This document shows positions 46,626-54,188 of a stretch of 64,000 nt of DNA, one piece after another (position 1 is the first letter of the stretch; every line of letters begins with the position of its first letter). The translations under genes and the position numbers were made by a program. The notes beneath the pieces were generated by a model. That model did not search any database and was not told the DNA's origin. It saw nothing but the letters and a program-made list of their open reading frames with translations. Location: NCBI GenBank assembly GCA_038254365.1, contig JBBSGI010000008.1, positions 22,529 to 86,528 of the forward strand. The letters are read 5' to 3'. The DNA is from JAWWPG01 sp038254365 (GTDB lineage Bacteria; Actinomycetota; Actinomycetes; Propionibacteriales; Nocardioidaceae).

Positions 46626-47399
46626 ATGCCGATCGTCGATGGACCTCAGCTCTTCGCCCGCTACGCGTATCCGCCGAACGCCCTCGGCTACTGCGGGCCG
46701 GCCGACAGTGACGCGCTGCTGCAGTACGGCTCGGCCGGCGTCACGGACCGCGGCCTCACCGAGCTCGCCCGCGGGTTCGAAGGCGCGTGGCCGTACCTGG
46801 AGCTGATTTCCACCGGCTGCCACATCCGCGACCCCCTCGACCGGCGCGTCGTCGAGGCCTACTGGGTGGGGTCCCCGCTGCTCGACACGGTGGGGCTCAC
46901 GGGCATCGGGAACTCGTTGGAGGCCCGGTTCCGCGCCCGGATGGGCTTCCAGTTTTCCCACCTGATCGACGGGGTCGAGGCTGGCGGTGTCCCGCACCAC
47001 AACTTCCATGTGTTCGAGGTCTCCCCGTGGCTCGGCCTGATGCGCGACGGCCGCAAGGCCGCGACGGCCGTGGCGCAGCTGGATCGCTGCCGGATCAGGT
47101 GGGGCACCATCGTGAGCGTCACGGGCGACGAGGCGACGGTGCGCTTCTCGCCGCTGGAATGGGACGGGTTCGCCCTGGTACTGGGGGACCCCCGGGTCGA
47201 GACGGCGCGGGTCTCCGTCGGCGGAACGGGATTCCTCGACGGTCTGGCGCCCGGCGAGGTGGTCTCGCTGCACTGGGACTGTGTCTGCGACCGGCTCACG
47301 CCCGGCCAGCTGCACCAGCTGCGGCACTACACCCAACGCCACCTCGAGATCGCCAACACGTTGCTGCAACGCCCGCACGCCGGGGTCACGATCGGGTAG
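46626..47399 (+). CDS. Conserved hypothetical protein (DUF6390-like)
   Basis: A soluble 257-residue protein; from memory it resembles the DUF6390 family, function unknown. Conserved-looking segments are LFARYAYPPNALGYCGPAD at the N-terminus, GFEGAWPYLELIS, VEAYWVGSPLL, PHHNFHVFEVSPW and LHWDCVCDRL near the C-terminus. There are no membrane segments or signal peptide. It stands alone, divergent from the importer operon, with its own candidate promoter. Whether it belongs to the pyrimidine cluster is unclear. Confidence 0.72.
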   Translation: MPIVDGPQLFARYAYPPNALGYCGPADSDALLQYGSAGVTDRGLTELARGFEGAWPYLELISTGCHIRDPLDRRVVEAYWVGSPLLDTVGLTGIGNSLEARFRARMGFQFSHLIDGVEAGGVPHHNFHVFEVSPWLGLMRDGRKAATAVAQLDRCRIRWGTIVSVTGDEATVRFSPLEWDGFALVLGDPRVETARVSVGGTGFLDGLAPGEVVSLHWDCVCDRLTPGQLHQLRHYTQRHLEIANTLLQRPHAGVTIG

Positions 47400-47489
47400 C
47401 GCGGTCGGAGCTTCGCCGACTCGCCTGTGCCAGGAGCAACGATGCCGGCTGGCTCGCCGCTCGTCTCAGCCGACCTGTGCCGCTCCCGG

Positions 47490-47903
47490 TTACCCGCCGG
47501 GTTGGGCTGGGTGCGCGCGAAGGCCGGCCTCGAGCTTGGCGATCAGCTCCTTCACGGTCGCGCTGCTGCGGATGTCGGCGGCCGAAACGACCCGCTGCAG
47601 GTGGGGACCGGTCTGGACCAGGATGACCGGCAGCGCGACGGTGCGCCAGGAGGAGGAGGCGTGGTCGGCCCGGAACTGGTCACGGGTCAGGGTCTGGACC
47701 GGCTCGGTGAGCGAGTCGAGGTACGACTGCCACCGCGGGTTGACGCCGCGCACCCCGCGGGTGAGGGTGCAGAGGGAGCATGGCGCTGCGTGCGGGTGGC
47801 GCAACCGCCGCCAGGTTGCCGCAACGTAGCTGGCCAGCCCGCTGTCGAGGTTGTGCACGATCACCAGCTGACGCCCACCGATCGGGGGGTCGGAGCGCTT
47901 CAC
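47490..47903 (-). CDS. Conserved hypothetical protein with CSLC motif
   Basis: A 137-residue protein I do not recognise by function. A hydrophobic first strand (QLVIVHNLDSGLASYV) is followed by CSLCTLTRGVRG, DQFRADH, WRTVALPVILVQ and a C-terminal helix (SATVKELIAKLEA). The CxxC suggests a thioredoxin-like redox or metal site. Similar small proteins beginning with a YNxDSG-type motif occur in several phyla. GTG start; divergent from carbamate kinase with a 129-nt gap. Confidence 0.68.
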   Translation of the reverse strand: MKRSDPPIGGRQLVIVHNLDSGLASYVAATWRRLRHPHAAPCSLCTLTRGVRGVNPRWQSYLDSLTEPVQTLTRDQFRADHASSSWRTVALPVILVQTGPHLQRVVSAADIRSSATVKELIAKLEAGLRAHPAQPGG

Positions 47904-48032
47904 CCGGGTAGTGTGGCAGTCCGACCTAAGCGCTTCCTAAGAGCTCCCGACGTCCGATGCCGGTACCCGGCACTTCCCCCGAAGGATCCGACGCGTGTAC
48001 GACGTACCGAAGCGACAACGCCGGGGGGCGCG

Positions 48033-48989
48033 GTGAGAGTTCTGGTCGCACTCGGCGGCAACGCGATGACCGGGCCCGGGGGGAGCGCCCGCCCAGAGGA
48101 GCAGATCGTGGCAGCAAACGTCGCCATGGCCTCCGTGGCCGACCTGGTCGCGTCGGGCTGCGATGTCGTGATCACCCACGGAAACGGCCCGCAAGTGGGC
48201 AATCTGCTGGTCAAGAACGAGGTCGCCGCATCCGTCGTACCGCCGGTCCCGCTCGACTGGTGCGTGGCCCAGACGCAGGCGACCCTGGGCTTTGTCCTGC
48301 TGGACTCGCTCGACGCGGCCCTGTCGGAGCGGGGGGTCCGTCGTGCCACCTGCGCAGTCGTCACCCGGACGAGGGTTGACGTCGACGACCCGGGCTTCAG
48401 CCATCTCACGAAGCCGATAGGCCGCTATCTGCCGAAGGACGACGCCGCAACTCTCATCGAGCACGGTCAGACGTTCGTCGACTTCGGTGAACGGGGCTGG
48501 CGACGGGTGGTCGCCTCACCCGAGCCACGCGAGATCATCGACGCCCCCGCCATCAAGGCGCTCGTGGACCAGGGGTTCATCGTTGTCGCGAACGGCGGCG
48601 GTGGAATCCCGGTCGTCCGCGAGGCCGACGGGTCGATCCGCGGTGTCGAGGCGGTGATCGACAAGGATCTGGGCGCCGCCCTATTGGCCCGGTCGATCGC
48701 GGTCGACGGTCTGGTGATCGCCACCGATGTCGACCACGCCGTCCTGCATTTCGCGACGCCGGACGCCAAGCCGATCGGCGAGGTGGACGTCGCCGAGATG
48801 AGGCGCTACCTCGCCGAGGGCCAGTTCGGGAGCGGCTCGATGGGGCCGAAGGTCGACGCGGTGTGTCGGTTCGTCGAGCAGACGGGCAAGGTAGGGGTGA
48901 TCACCAGCCTCGAACGGATCGTCGCCGCGGCTTCGGGAAGCGTCGGAACAGTGGTCCGGCCCTCGCCGCCGCAGCCCGGCGGCGCCTAG
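48033..48989 (+). CDS. arcC: Carbamate kinase
   Basis: Converts carbamoyl phosphate and ADP to ATP, carbon dioxide and ammonia; in this context catabolic. The 318-residue amino-acid-kinase-fold protein carries VLVALGGNAM, THGNGPQVGNLL, PEPREI, VVANGGGGIPVV and VIDKDLGAALLA. No arginine deiminase or catabolic ornithine carbamoyltransferase is adjacent. Instead the gene lies 50 nt upstream of a barbiturase homolog and in the same region as the AllFGH-like trio, the arrangement expected if a ureide is cleaved phosphorolytically. GTG start aligned with the family. Confidence 0.95.
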   Translation: MRVLVALGGNAMTGPGGSARPEEQIVAANVAMASVADLVASGCDVVITHGNGPQVGNLLVKNEVAASVVPPVPLDWCVAQTQATLGFVLLDSLDAALSERGVRRATCAVVTRTRVDVDDPGFSHLTKPIGRYLPKDDAATLIEHGQTFVDFGERGWRRVVASPEPREIIDAPAIKALVDQGFIVVANGGGGIPVVREADGSIRGVEAVIDKDLGAALLARSIAVDGLVIATDVDHAVLHFATPDAKPIGEVDVAEMRRYLAEGQFGSGSMGPKVDAVCRFVEQTGKVGVITSLERIVAAASGSVGTVVRPSPPQPGGA

Positions 48990-49039
48990 CCCGCCCCGTT
49001 GGTTGATCACGGCCCACCGACGCCCCAGGAGGGAGCCAC

Positions 49040-50152
49040 ATGCCAGACCCGATCGAGGTGCGAAAGGTGCCGATCGCCCACGTCACGGACGCCAGCGGGC
49101 TGACCGACCTCATCACGGCCGGGGTAATCGACGCCGACCGGGTCTTGGCCGTCATCGGCAAGACCGAAGGCAACGGCGGGGTGAACGACTACACGCGCAT
49201 ACTCGCCGACCGGGCCTTCCGCGAGGTCCTCACGACGATGGGCACCCGGGCTGATGACGTGGTCCGTGCGGTGCCGATCGTCTGGTCCGGCGGCACCGAC
49301 GGGGTGATCAGTCCGCACGCCACGGTCTTCGCGTCGCTTCCCGCGGACCAGGCTGAGCCCACGGACGAGCCGCGCCTCACGGTGGGCTTCGCGATGAGTG
49401 AGCGTCTCCATCCCGAAGACATCGGTCGGCGGCCGATGATGGAGAAGGTCGCGGAGGCGGTCCGCGTCGCCATGTCCCGGGCGGGGATCGACGACCCGGC
49501 CGACGTCCACTACGTGCAGACCAAGACCCCACTGCTGACGATCCAGACGATCCGCGACGCCAAGGCCCGCGGCGAGAGCGTGTGGACCGAGGACACGCAC
49601 CTGTCGATGGACCTGTCCAACGGGTGTACGGCGCTGGGCATCGCGGTCGCGCTCGGTGAGCTCGACATGCCCGACGACGCGGACGTCCTGCACAACCGAG
49701 CGCTCTATTCGAGGGTCGCCTCCTGTTCTTCGGGGGTCGAGCTCGACCGGGCCCAGGTCGTGGTCGTGGGCAACGCGCGTGGCGTCGGCGGCAGCTACCG
49801 GATCGGTCACGGCGTGATGCGCGATGCGCTCGACCAGGACGGCATCTGGGCCGCCATCGCGGACGCCGGTCTCGCGCTCCCGGACCGGCCGAGGGCGGAC
49901 GACCTCGGCGGCCGGCTGGTCAACGTCTTCCTCAAGTGCGAGGCCTCGCAGGACGGCCGGGTGCGGGGTCGCCGCAACGCCATGCTCGACGACTCCGACG
50001 TGCACTGGCACCGGCAGATCAAGGCCTGCGTGGGTGGCGTCGCGTCGGCTGTCACGGGTGATCCAGCCGTGTACGTCTCTGTCTCCGCCGCGCACCAGGG
50101 TCCCGATGGTGGCGGACCGGTGGCCGCGATCGTGGACCTCGGAGCCCGCTGA
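49040..50152 (+). CDS. Ring-opening amidohydrolase, probable barbiturase
   Basis: Member of the barbiturase/cyanuric acid hydrolase (AtzD/TrzD) family, which opens symmetrical N-heterocycles. The 370 residues show the threefold internal repeat with one Lys-Ser pair each: Lys41 (IGKTEGNG) and Ser83 (VWSGGTDG); Lys162 (QTKTPLL) and Ser230/231 (SCSSGVEL); Lys299 (FLKCEAS) and Ser347 (VYVSVSA). There is no triazine pathway nearby, while a uracil permease, a molybdenum hydroxylase and carbamate kinase are, so barbiturate to ureidomalonate is the likelier reaction. Sequence alone cannot exclude cyanurate. Confidence 0.92.
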   Translation: MPDPIEVRKVPIAHVTDASGLTDLITAGVIDADRVLAVIGKTEGNGGVNDYTRILADRAFREVLTTMGTRADDVVRAVPIVWSGGTDGVISPHATVFASLPADQAEPTDEPRLTVGFAMSERLHPEDIGRRPMMEKVAEAVRVAMSRAGIDDPADVHYVQTKTPLLTIQTIRDAKARGESVWTEDTHLSMDLSNGCTALGIAVALGELDMPDDADVLHNRALYSRVASCSSGVELDRAQVVVVGNARGVGGSYRIGHGVMRDALDQDGIWAAIADAGLALPDRPRADDLGGRLVNVFLKCEASQDGRVRGRRNAMLDDSDVHWHRQIKACVGGVASAVTGDPAVYVSVSAAHQGPDGGGPVAAIVDLGAR

Positions 50153-50161
50153 CCGCGACAC

Positions 50162-50722
50162 TCAGGTGAAGATGACGACGTCCGCACGCTCCCGGGTGCC
50201 GTTCGCGGCGAAGTGGAGCTCCTCGGAGCGCCGCCAACCGGCGAGGTGACCCACCACCTCGGGCCCGTCGCGGGCCGCCATGCGGGCGACCGCCTGGTCG
50301 GGGGTCGTCTCGAGCCACACCAGCAAGGTTGTGTACGGCGAGTGCGCCCGGGCACCCGCGCCGCAGCCTTCTAGGACGAGCACGTCCGGTGTCGTCATCT
50401 CGCGCCACTCGCCGAACGCCTTGGCTGCCCAGTCGTAGACCTGCCACCGGGCCGAGTGCCCCGCGGCCAGCGGAGCCAGTACCTGGTCGACGACTCGCCG
50501 GGAGAGGTCGGGGTTGAGCCCGGCCCACCCCTCGTACATCTCGTCCAGACTCAGCACCTGGACGGAGGTGTGCTCTGTCGTGAGGCGTCCGGCCACCTCC
50601 CGGGCGAGCGTCGACTTGCCGGCACCTGCCGGTCCGTCGATCGAGAGGAGTCGGGCGCCGGCCAGCGTCGACGACCGGGCGGTCAGCTCCTGAACCAGGA
50701 GCTCGGCGTCAGCCAAGCCCAT
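50162..50722 (-). CDS. Uridine kinase-like P-loop NTPase
   Basis: A 186-residue P-loop kinase with Walker A DGPAGAGKST near residue 30, DEMYEGW as the acceptor-binding loop, and VLVLEGCGAG. It resembles the uridine kinase-like subgroup annotated widely in actinobacteria but is shorter than true Udk, so the acceptor is uncertain. It converges with the barbiturase gene (9 nt between stops) and overlaps the membrane-protein gene upstream by 14 nt, so it is not part of the catabolic transcript. Confidence 0.82.
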   Translation of the reverse strand: MGLADAELLVQELTARSSTLAGARLLSIDGPAGAGKSTLAREVAGRLTTEHTSVQVLSLDEMYEGWAGLNPDLSRRVVDQVLAPLAAGHSARWQVYDWAAKAFGEWREMTTPDVLVLEGCGAGARAHSPYTTLLVWLETTPDQAVARMAARDGPEVVGHLAGWRRSEELHFAANGTRERADVVIFT

Positions 50723-51131
50723 GCTTCTTGAGAATGTCCTCGATCTCGGTCATGTCGTCATCTCCACCGGAGCGCTGCTTCGCGCGCAGCGCCTTGGGTG
50801 CGGCGGGGGAGGAGCCCGGGCCGGAGCCCAGGCGTCTGTTGACCTTGGCAGGCAACACGATCAGCACGACCGCGACCACGGCCAGCAGCAGACCGACCCA
50901 GACCGAGGGCCGGAACGCGAAGCCGGTGACGAAGCGCGACACTGCCAGGGACACGCTCCACACCAGCCGGAAGAGCCCGATCGCGTAGAGCGCCAGCGGC
51001 AGCATCGCCACCCCCACCCAGCGCAGCCCGATCAGCAGGCCCCTGCTCCGCCAGCGCCAGACCGCGACCGCCGCGAGGACCGCGGTCATCACCAACGCGT
51101 TCGGCAGCCAGACGACGTCGCTGTAGCTCAC
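50709..51131 (-). CDS. Small membrane protein, hypothetical
   Basis: A 140-residue protein with three hydrophobic helices (about 11-25, 34-52 and 72-92) and a charged C-terminal tail ending EIEDILKKHGLG. This type precedes or follows sseB-infC in many actinobacteria; function unknown. GTG 51131 gives MSYSDVVWLP; an upstream ATG at 51149 is also possible. Divergent from sseB. Confidence 0.75.
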   Translation of the reverse strand: MSYSDVVWLPNALVMTAVLAAVAVWRWRSRGLLIGLRWVGVAMLPLALYAIGLFRLVWSVSLAVSRFVTGFAFRPSVWVGLLLAVVAVVLIVLPAKVNRRLGSGPGSSPAAPKALRAKQRSGGDDDMTEIEDILKKHGLG

Positions 51132-51193
51132 CAGACCAGCCTGACACATCGGGGAAGGCGAGGCTCCCCACCCTGGTCCGATACGGTTCGCCG

Positions 51194-51664
51194 GTGAGTT
51201 CCCTGTCGCCAGCAGGTTCTCCACGCGACCGCGGTGAGGCGGACCGGGAGTTGACGGCCGCCCTCGCCCGGTATGCCGAGGACGGCGCGGACAACGCAGT
51301 GCTGACCCTGCTGTCGTTCTCCCGGTTGCTGGTTCCGGTCCTGGCCGTCGCCGCGGCACCGTCCGAAGGAGACCGGGACACCGACATCTCCGCAGTCCTC
51401 TTCCGCGGTCGTGACGGACGGCTTGCGCTGCTGGCCTTCACCTGCCTGGCGAGCCTGCGGAGCTGGAAGCCGGACGCTCGACCCGTGCCGGTGGCCGGGG
51501 CCGACGCGGCGCGGGCCGCGCAGGCCCAAGGAGCCAGCGCCCTGCTGCTCGACCTGGCCGGCCCGGTGACGTTCGTCGTGGAGTCCGCCGAGCTGGCCGA
51601 GCTGGCCGCTGGCCATCGGCTGCGTCGGACGTCCGTCGGCTACGCCTGGTTCGCCCAGAGCTGA
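51194..51664 (+). CDS. SseB-family N-terminal domain protein
   Basis: A 156-residue protein with an SseB-like domain (VPVLAVAAAP, TDISAVLFRGRDGRLALLAFTCLASLRSW, ALLLDLAGPVTFVVE). SseB is named for serine-sensitivity enhancement in enterobacteria; in actinobacteria the role is unknown. Its location just upstream of infC is conserved in this group. GTG start; 299 nt separate it from infC. Confidence 0.82.
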   Translation: MSSLSPAGSPRDRGEADRELTAALARYAEDGADNAVLTLLSFSRLLVPVLAVAAAPSEGDRDTDISAVLFRGRDGRLALLAFTCLASLRSWKPDARPVPVAGADAARAAQAQGASALLLDLAGPVTFVVESAELAELAAGHRLRRTSVGYAWFAQS

Positions 51665-51698
51665 CCTAAGCTGATTTGGCCGATGCCTCCGGGGTGCG

Positions 51699-51963
51699 GG
51701 TAGACTCGTGCGTGGACCGGCCGGTAGGCCGTCGAGCGCACGATTGTCGACGATCGACCCGGCTACAAGTGGAGGCCACCTCCCACCCGCATCGACGCGA
51801 TGCCTCGGCAGAGGCCAAGTCGTCGGGTCACGGTCGCGGCTCGCCCAGGTGAGCCGTCTCGTGGTGGCCCCCTGGCGTGCGGACCCGGAGGCCACTTTGT
51901 GCTTTCCGGGGTCGTATGCGGCCGGCGCCCGCCTCTTCCAGCTGCACGACAACAGGAGGACAC
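51699..51963 (+). promoter_or_regulatory. infC promoter and long 5' leader
   Basis: A possible -10, TAGACT, lies near 51702, with TTGGCC about 19 nt before it. The following ~250 nt are non-coding and can fold: GGCCGGTAGGCC, then GTGGAGGCCACCTCCCAC and GGTGGCCCCCTGGCGTGCGG. The leader ends with the Shine-Dalgarno AGGAGGA (51954-51960). Long leaders before infC-rpmI-rplT are commonly autoregulated by L20 or IF3; which applies here cannot be read off. Confidence 0.5.
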
Positions 51964-52641
51964 ATCAGCACAGAGCTACGCGTCAACGACCGGATCCGGG
52001 TTCCGGAGGTCAGGCTCGTCGGGCCGAACGGTGAGCAGGTCGGCATCGTCCGCATCGACGACGCACTCCGCCTAGCGCAGGAGTCAGATCTCGACCTGGT
52101 CGAGGTCGCACCGACGGCCCGGCCGCCGGTCTGCAAGCTCATGGACTACGGCAAGTTCAAGTACGAGAACGCGCAGAAGGCCCGCGAGACGCGGCGCAAC
52201 CAGACCAACACGGTCATCAAAGAGATGAAACTTCGCCCCAAGATCGACGCGCACGACTACGAGACCAAGAAGGGACATGTGGTGCGTTTCCTCCGCCAGG
52301 GCGACAAGGTCAAGATCACGATCATGTTCCGTGGTCGCGAGCAGTCGCGTCCCGAGCTTGGTTTCCGCCTGTTGCAGCGGCTCGCCGGTGACGTCGAGGA
52401 GCTTGGTTTCGTCGAGTCGGCGCCGAAGCAGGACGGCCGAAACATGATCATGGTGCTAGGCCCGCACAAGAAGAAGGCCGAGGCGAAGGCCGACGCGAGG
52501 GCGGAGCGCGATCGGCGGGCCGCCGAGCGTGCCTCGGACCGCGAGCTTCAAGAGGCCGAGCACACCGCCCGGTCGGCAGAGGCGGCAGACGAGCCGCGTC
52601 GGGAGCGCCGGCGTTCGGAGAGCCTCGACCCCGGCATGTGA
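51964..52641 (+). CDS. infC: Translation initiation factor IF-3, AUC start codon
   Basis: Controls initiator tRNA and start-codon fidelity on the 30S subunit. The 225-residue protein has ELRVNDRIRVPEVRLVGPNG at the N-terminal domain, PVCKLMDYGKFKYE at the linker, and the C-terminal domain KEMKLRPKIDAHDY, VKITIMFRGRE. An Ala/Arg/Glu-rich tail (about 175-225) is an actinobacterial extension. No ATG, GTG or TTG fits. An ATC lies 3 nt after a perfect AGGAGGA at the family N-terminus. Rare starts in infC let IF-3 limit its own synthesis, as with AUU in E. coli. Confidence 0.95.
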   Translation: MSTELRVNDRIRVPEVRLVGPNGEQVGIVRIDDALRLAQESDLDLVEVAPTARPPVCKLMDYGKFKYENAQKARETRRNQTNTVIKEMKLRPKIDAHDYETKKGHVVRFLRQGDKVKITIMFRGREQSRPELGFRLLQRLAGDVEELGFVESAPKQDGRNMIMVLGPHKKKAEAKADARAERDRRAAERASDRELQEAEHTARSAEAADEPRRERRRSESLDPGM

Positions 52642-52705
52642 CCTTGCGACAACAACGACGGTGCACCCTTCCAGCAGGTGGGTGCGAAGAGACGGAGACG
52701 GCCCC

Positions 52706-52900
52706 ATGCCGAAGATGAAGAGCCACTCAGGTACCGGCAAACGCGTGAAGCTCACGGGCACCGGCAAGCTCGTGCGCCAGAAGGCAGGCAAGCGCCACAA
52801 CCTGGAGAAGAAGCCCTCGACGATGACCCGGCGCATGTCGGGCACGGTCGAGGTCGACAAGAGCGACGCCAAGCGACTTCGCAAGCTGCTCGGCAAGTAG
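52706..52900 (+). CDS. rpmI: 50S ribosomal protein L35
   Basis: The 64-residue basic ribosomal protein, MPKMKSHSGTGKRVKLTGTG and a conserved LRKLLGK end. ATG with GAGACGG upstream. Second gene of infC-rpmI-rplT, 64 nt after infC. Confidence 0.97.
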   Translation: MPKMKSHSGTGKRVKLTGTGKLVRQKAGKRHNLEKKPSTMTRRMSGTVEVDKSDAKRLRKLLGK

Positions 52901-52950
52901 CAGCTCACCCGACCAGCGCGATACCGAGACGATAGTTCTGAGGAGCAGAA

Positions 52951-53343
52951 GTGGCACGCGTCAAGAGGGCAGTCAACGCCCACAAGAAGCGGCGGGAGAC
53001 GCTGGAACGCGCCGCCGGTTACCGGGGCCAGCGGTCCCGCCTGTACCGGAAGGCGAAGGAGCAGGTTCAGCACTCCCTCGTCTACAGCTACCGCGACCGC
53101 AAGGCGAAGAAGGGTGACTTCCGCAAGCTGTGGATCCAACGGATCAACGCCGCCGCCCGCGCTGAGGGCATGACCTACAACCGGTTCATCCAAGGCCTAC
53201 GGCTCGCTGGTGTCGAGGTCGACCGCAAGATCCTCGCGGATATGGCCGTCAACGACGCCGGTGCCTTCGGGCAGCTTGTCGAGATCGCCAAAGCGAACGT
53301 CCCGGCGCAACAGAGCGCACAGACCGAAGCCGCCGCCTCCTGA
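52951..53343 (+). CDS. rplT: 50S ribosomal protein L20
   Basis: A 23S rRNA-binding assembly protein of 130 residues: ARVKRAVNAHKKRRETLERA, GYRGQRSRLYRKAKEQV and RNR-like YRDRKAKKGDFRKLWIQRIN. GTG start with TGAGGAG upstream. L20 is the classical autorepressor of this operon in several bacteria. The 130-residue length includes a short Ala/Gln-rich actinobacterial tail. Confidence 0.97.
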   Translation: MARVKRAVNAHKKRRETLERAAGYRGQRSRLYRKAKEQVQHSLVYSYRDRKAKKGDFRKLWIQRINAAARAEGMTYNRFIQGLRLAGVEVDRKILADMAVNDAGAFGQLVEIAKANVPAQQSAQTEAAAS

Positions 53344-53384
53344 GCCAGGCAGATCCGTCCCTCGGCCCGCGATCCACGCGGGTC

Positions 53385-54188
53385 ATGCAGGCGAGGCAGC
53401 TCTCCCGCCGCTCGGTACGACTCGAGCGCCGGGAGTTCCTCGTCGAGGGTCCGCAGGCGGTCCGCGAGGCGCTCGCCGTACCGGGCCGGGTGCGGGAAGC
53501 CTTCGTCACCCGCGAGGCGCTCGAGCGGCACGCCGACATCGCCGAACTGCTCAGGGCAGGACGGACGCTCGTGTCCCTGAGCACCGAACGGGCGATCGCT
53601 TCTCTGGCGGGAAGCAAGACTCCGCAGGGCGTCGTGGCCGTATGTGCGTTCGTCGACGTCGCGCTGGATGACGCTCTCGGAGACGAGGCGAGACTCGTCG
53701 CGGTCGGCGCGCACGTGCGCGAGCCAGGCAACGTCGGCACCCTCATCCGGTGCGCCGACGCCGCCGGCGCCGACGTCGTGGTCCTGACCGGCTCGTCCGT
53801 CGACCCCTACAACGACAAGGTGGTACGGGCCACGTCGGGGTCGCTCTTCCACCTACCGGTGGTCTTCGGCACCTCGATGGCGGTGGCCGCCCGGGCGTTG
53901 CGCGCCAGGGGTTTCACCATCTTGGCCACCGACGCAGGTGGGGCCGAGACGGTGGACGGCCTGGTGGCTGTTGGAGCGCTTCGCGGGCGAGTCGCCTGGG
54001 TCTTCGGCAACGAAGCGTGGGGCATCCCGGGAGCGGACCGGGCCCACTGCGACCGGGAGGTCGCCGTACCAATCTATGGCCGGGCCGAGAGCCTCAACGT
54101 GGCCACCGCGGCGGCGGTCTGCCTCTACGCCACCGCGTGGGCTCAGCGAACCGACGGGACTTCGGAGCGGCCGGTGGTCACTGCTTGA
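53385..54188 (+). CDS. SpoU/TrmH-family RNA 2'-O-methyltransferase
   Basis: A SAM-dependent RNA ribose methyltransferase of 267 residues. The N-terminal substrate-binding domain (RREFLVEGPQAVREAL) precedes the trefoil-knot SPOUT domain with motif 1 HVREPGNVGTLIRCADAAG, motif 2 WVFGNEAWGI, and motif 3 VAVPIYGRAESLNVATAAAV. All three are intact. Likely 23S rRNA target, given the location between rplT and pheST, a conserved actinobacterial position. Its stop overlaps the convergent lipoprotein gene by 11 nt. Confidence 0.92.
   Translation: MQARQLSRRSVRLERREFLVEGPQAVREALAVPGRVREAFVTREALERHADIAELLRAGRTLVSLSTERAIASLAGSKTPQGVVAVCAFVDVALDDALGDEARLVAVGAHVREPGNVGTLIRCADAAGADVVVLTGSSVDPYNDKVVRATSGSLFHLPVVFGTSMAVAARALRARGFTILATDAGGAETVDGLVAVGALRGRVAWVFGNEAWGIPGADRAHCDREVAVPIYGRAESLNVATAAAVCLYATAWAQRTDGTSERPVVTA

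Noticed and set aside
47427..48032. N-terminal extension of carbamate kinase
   Set aside because: The family N-terminus VLVALGGN begins at GTG 48033; the upstream part is antisense to the CSLC-motif gene.
49040..50152. Cyanuric acid hydrolase of a triazine pathway
   Set aside because: The family fits, but no atz/trz, biuret or allophanate hydrolase genes are present; the context favours barbiturate. Kept only as an alternative.
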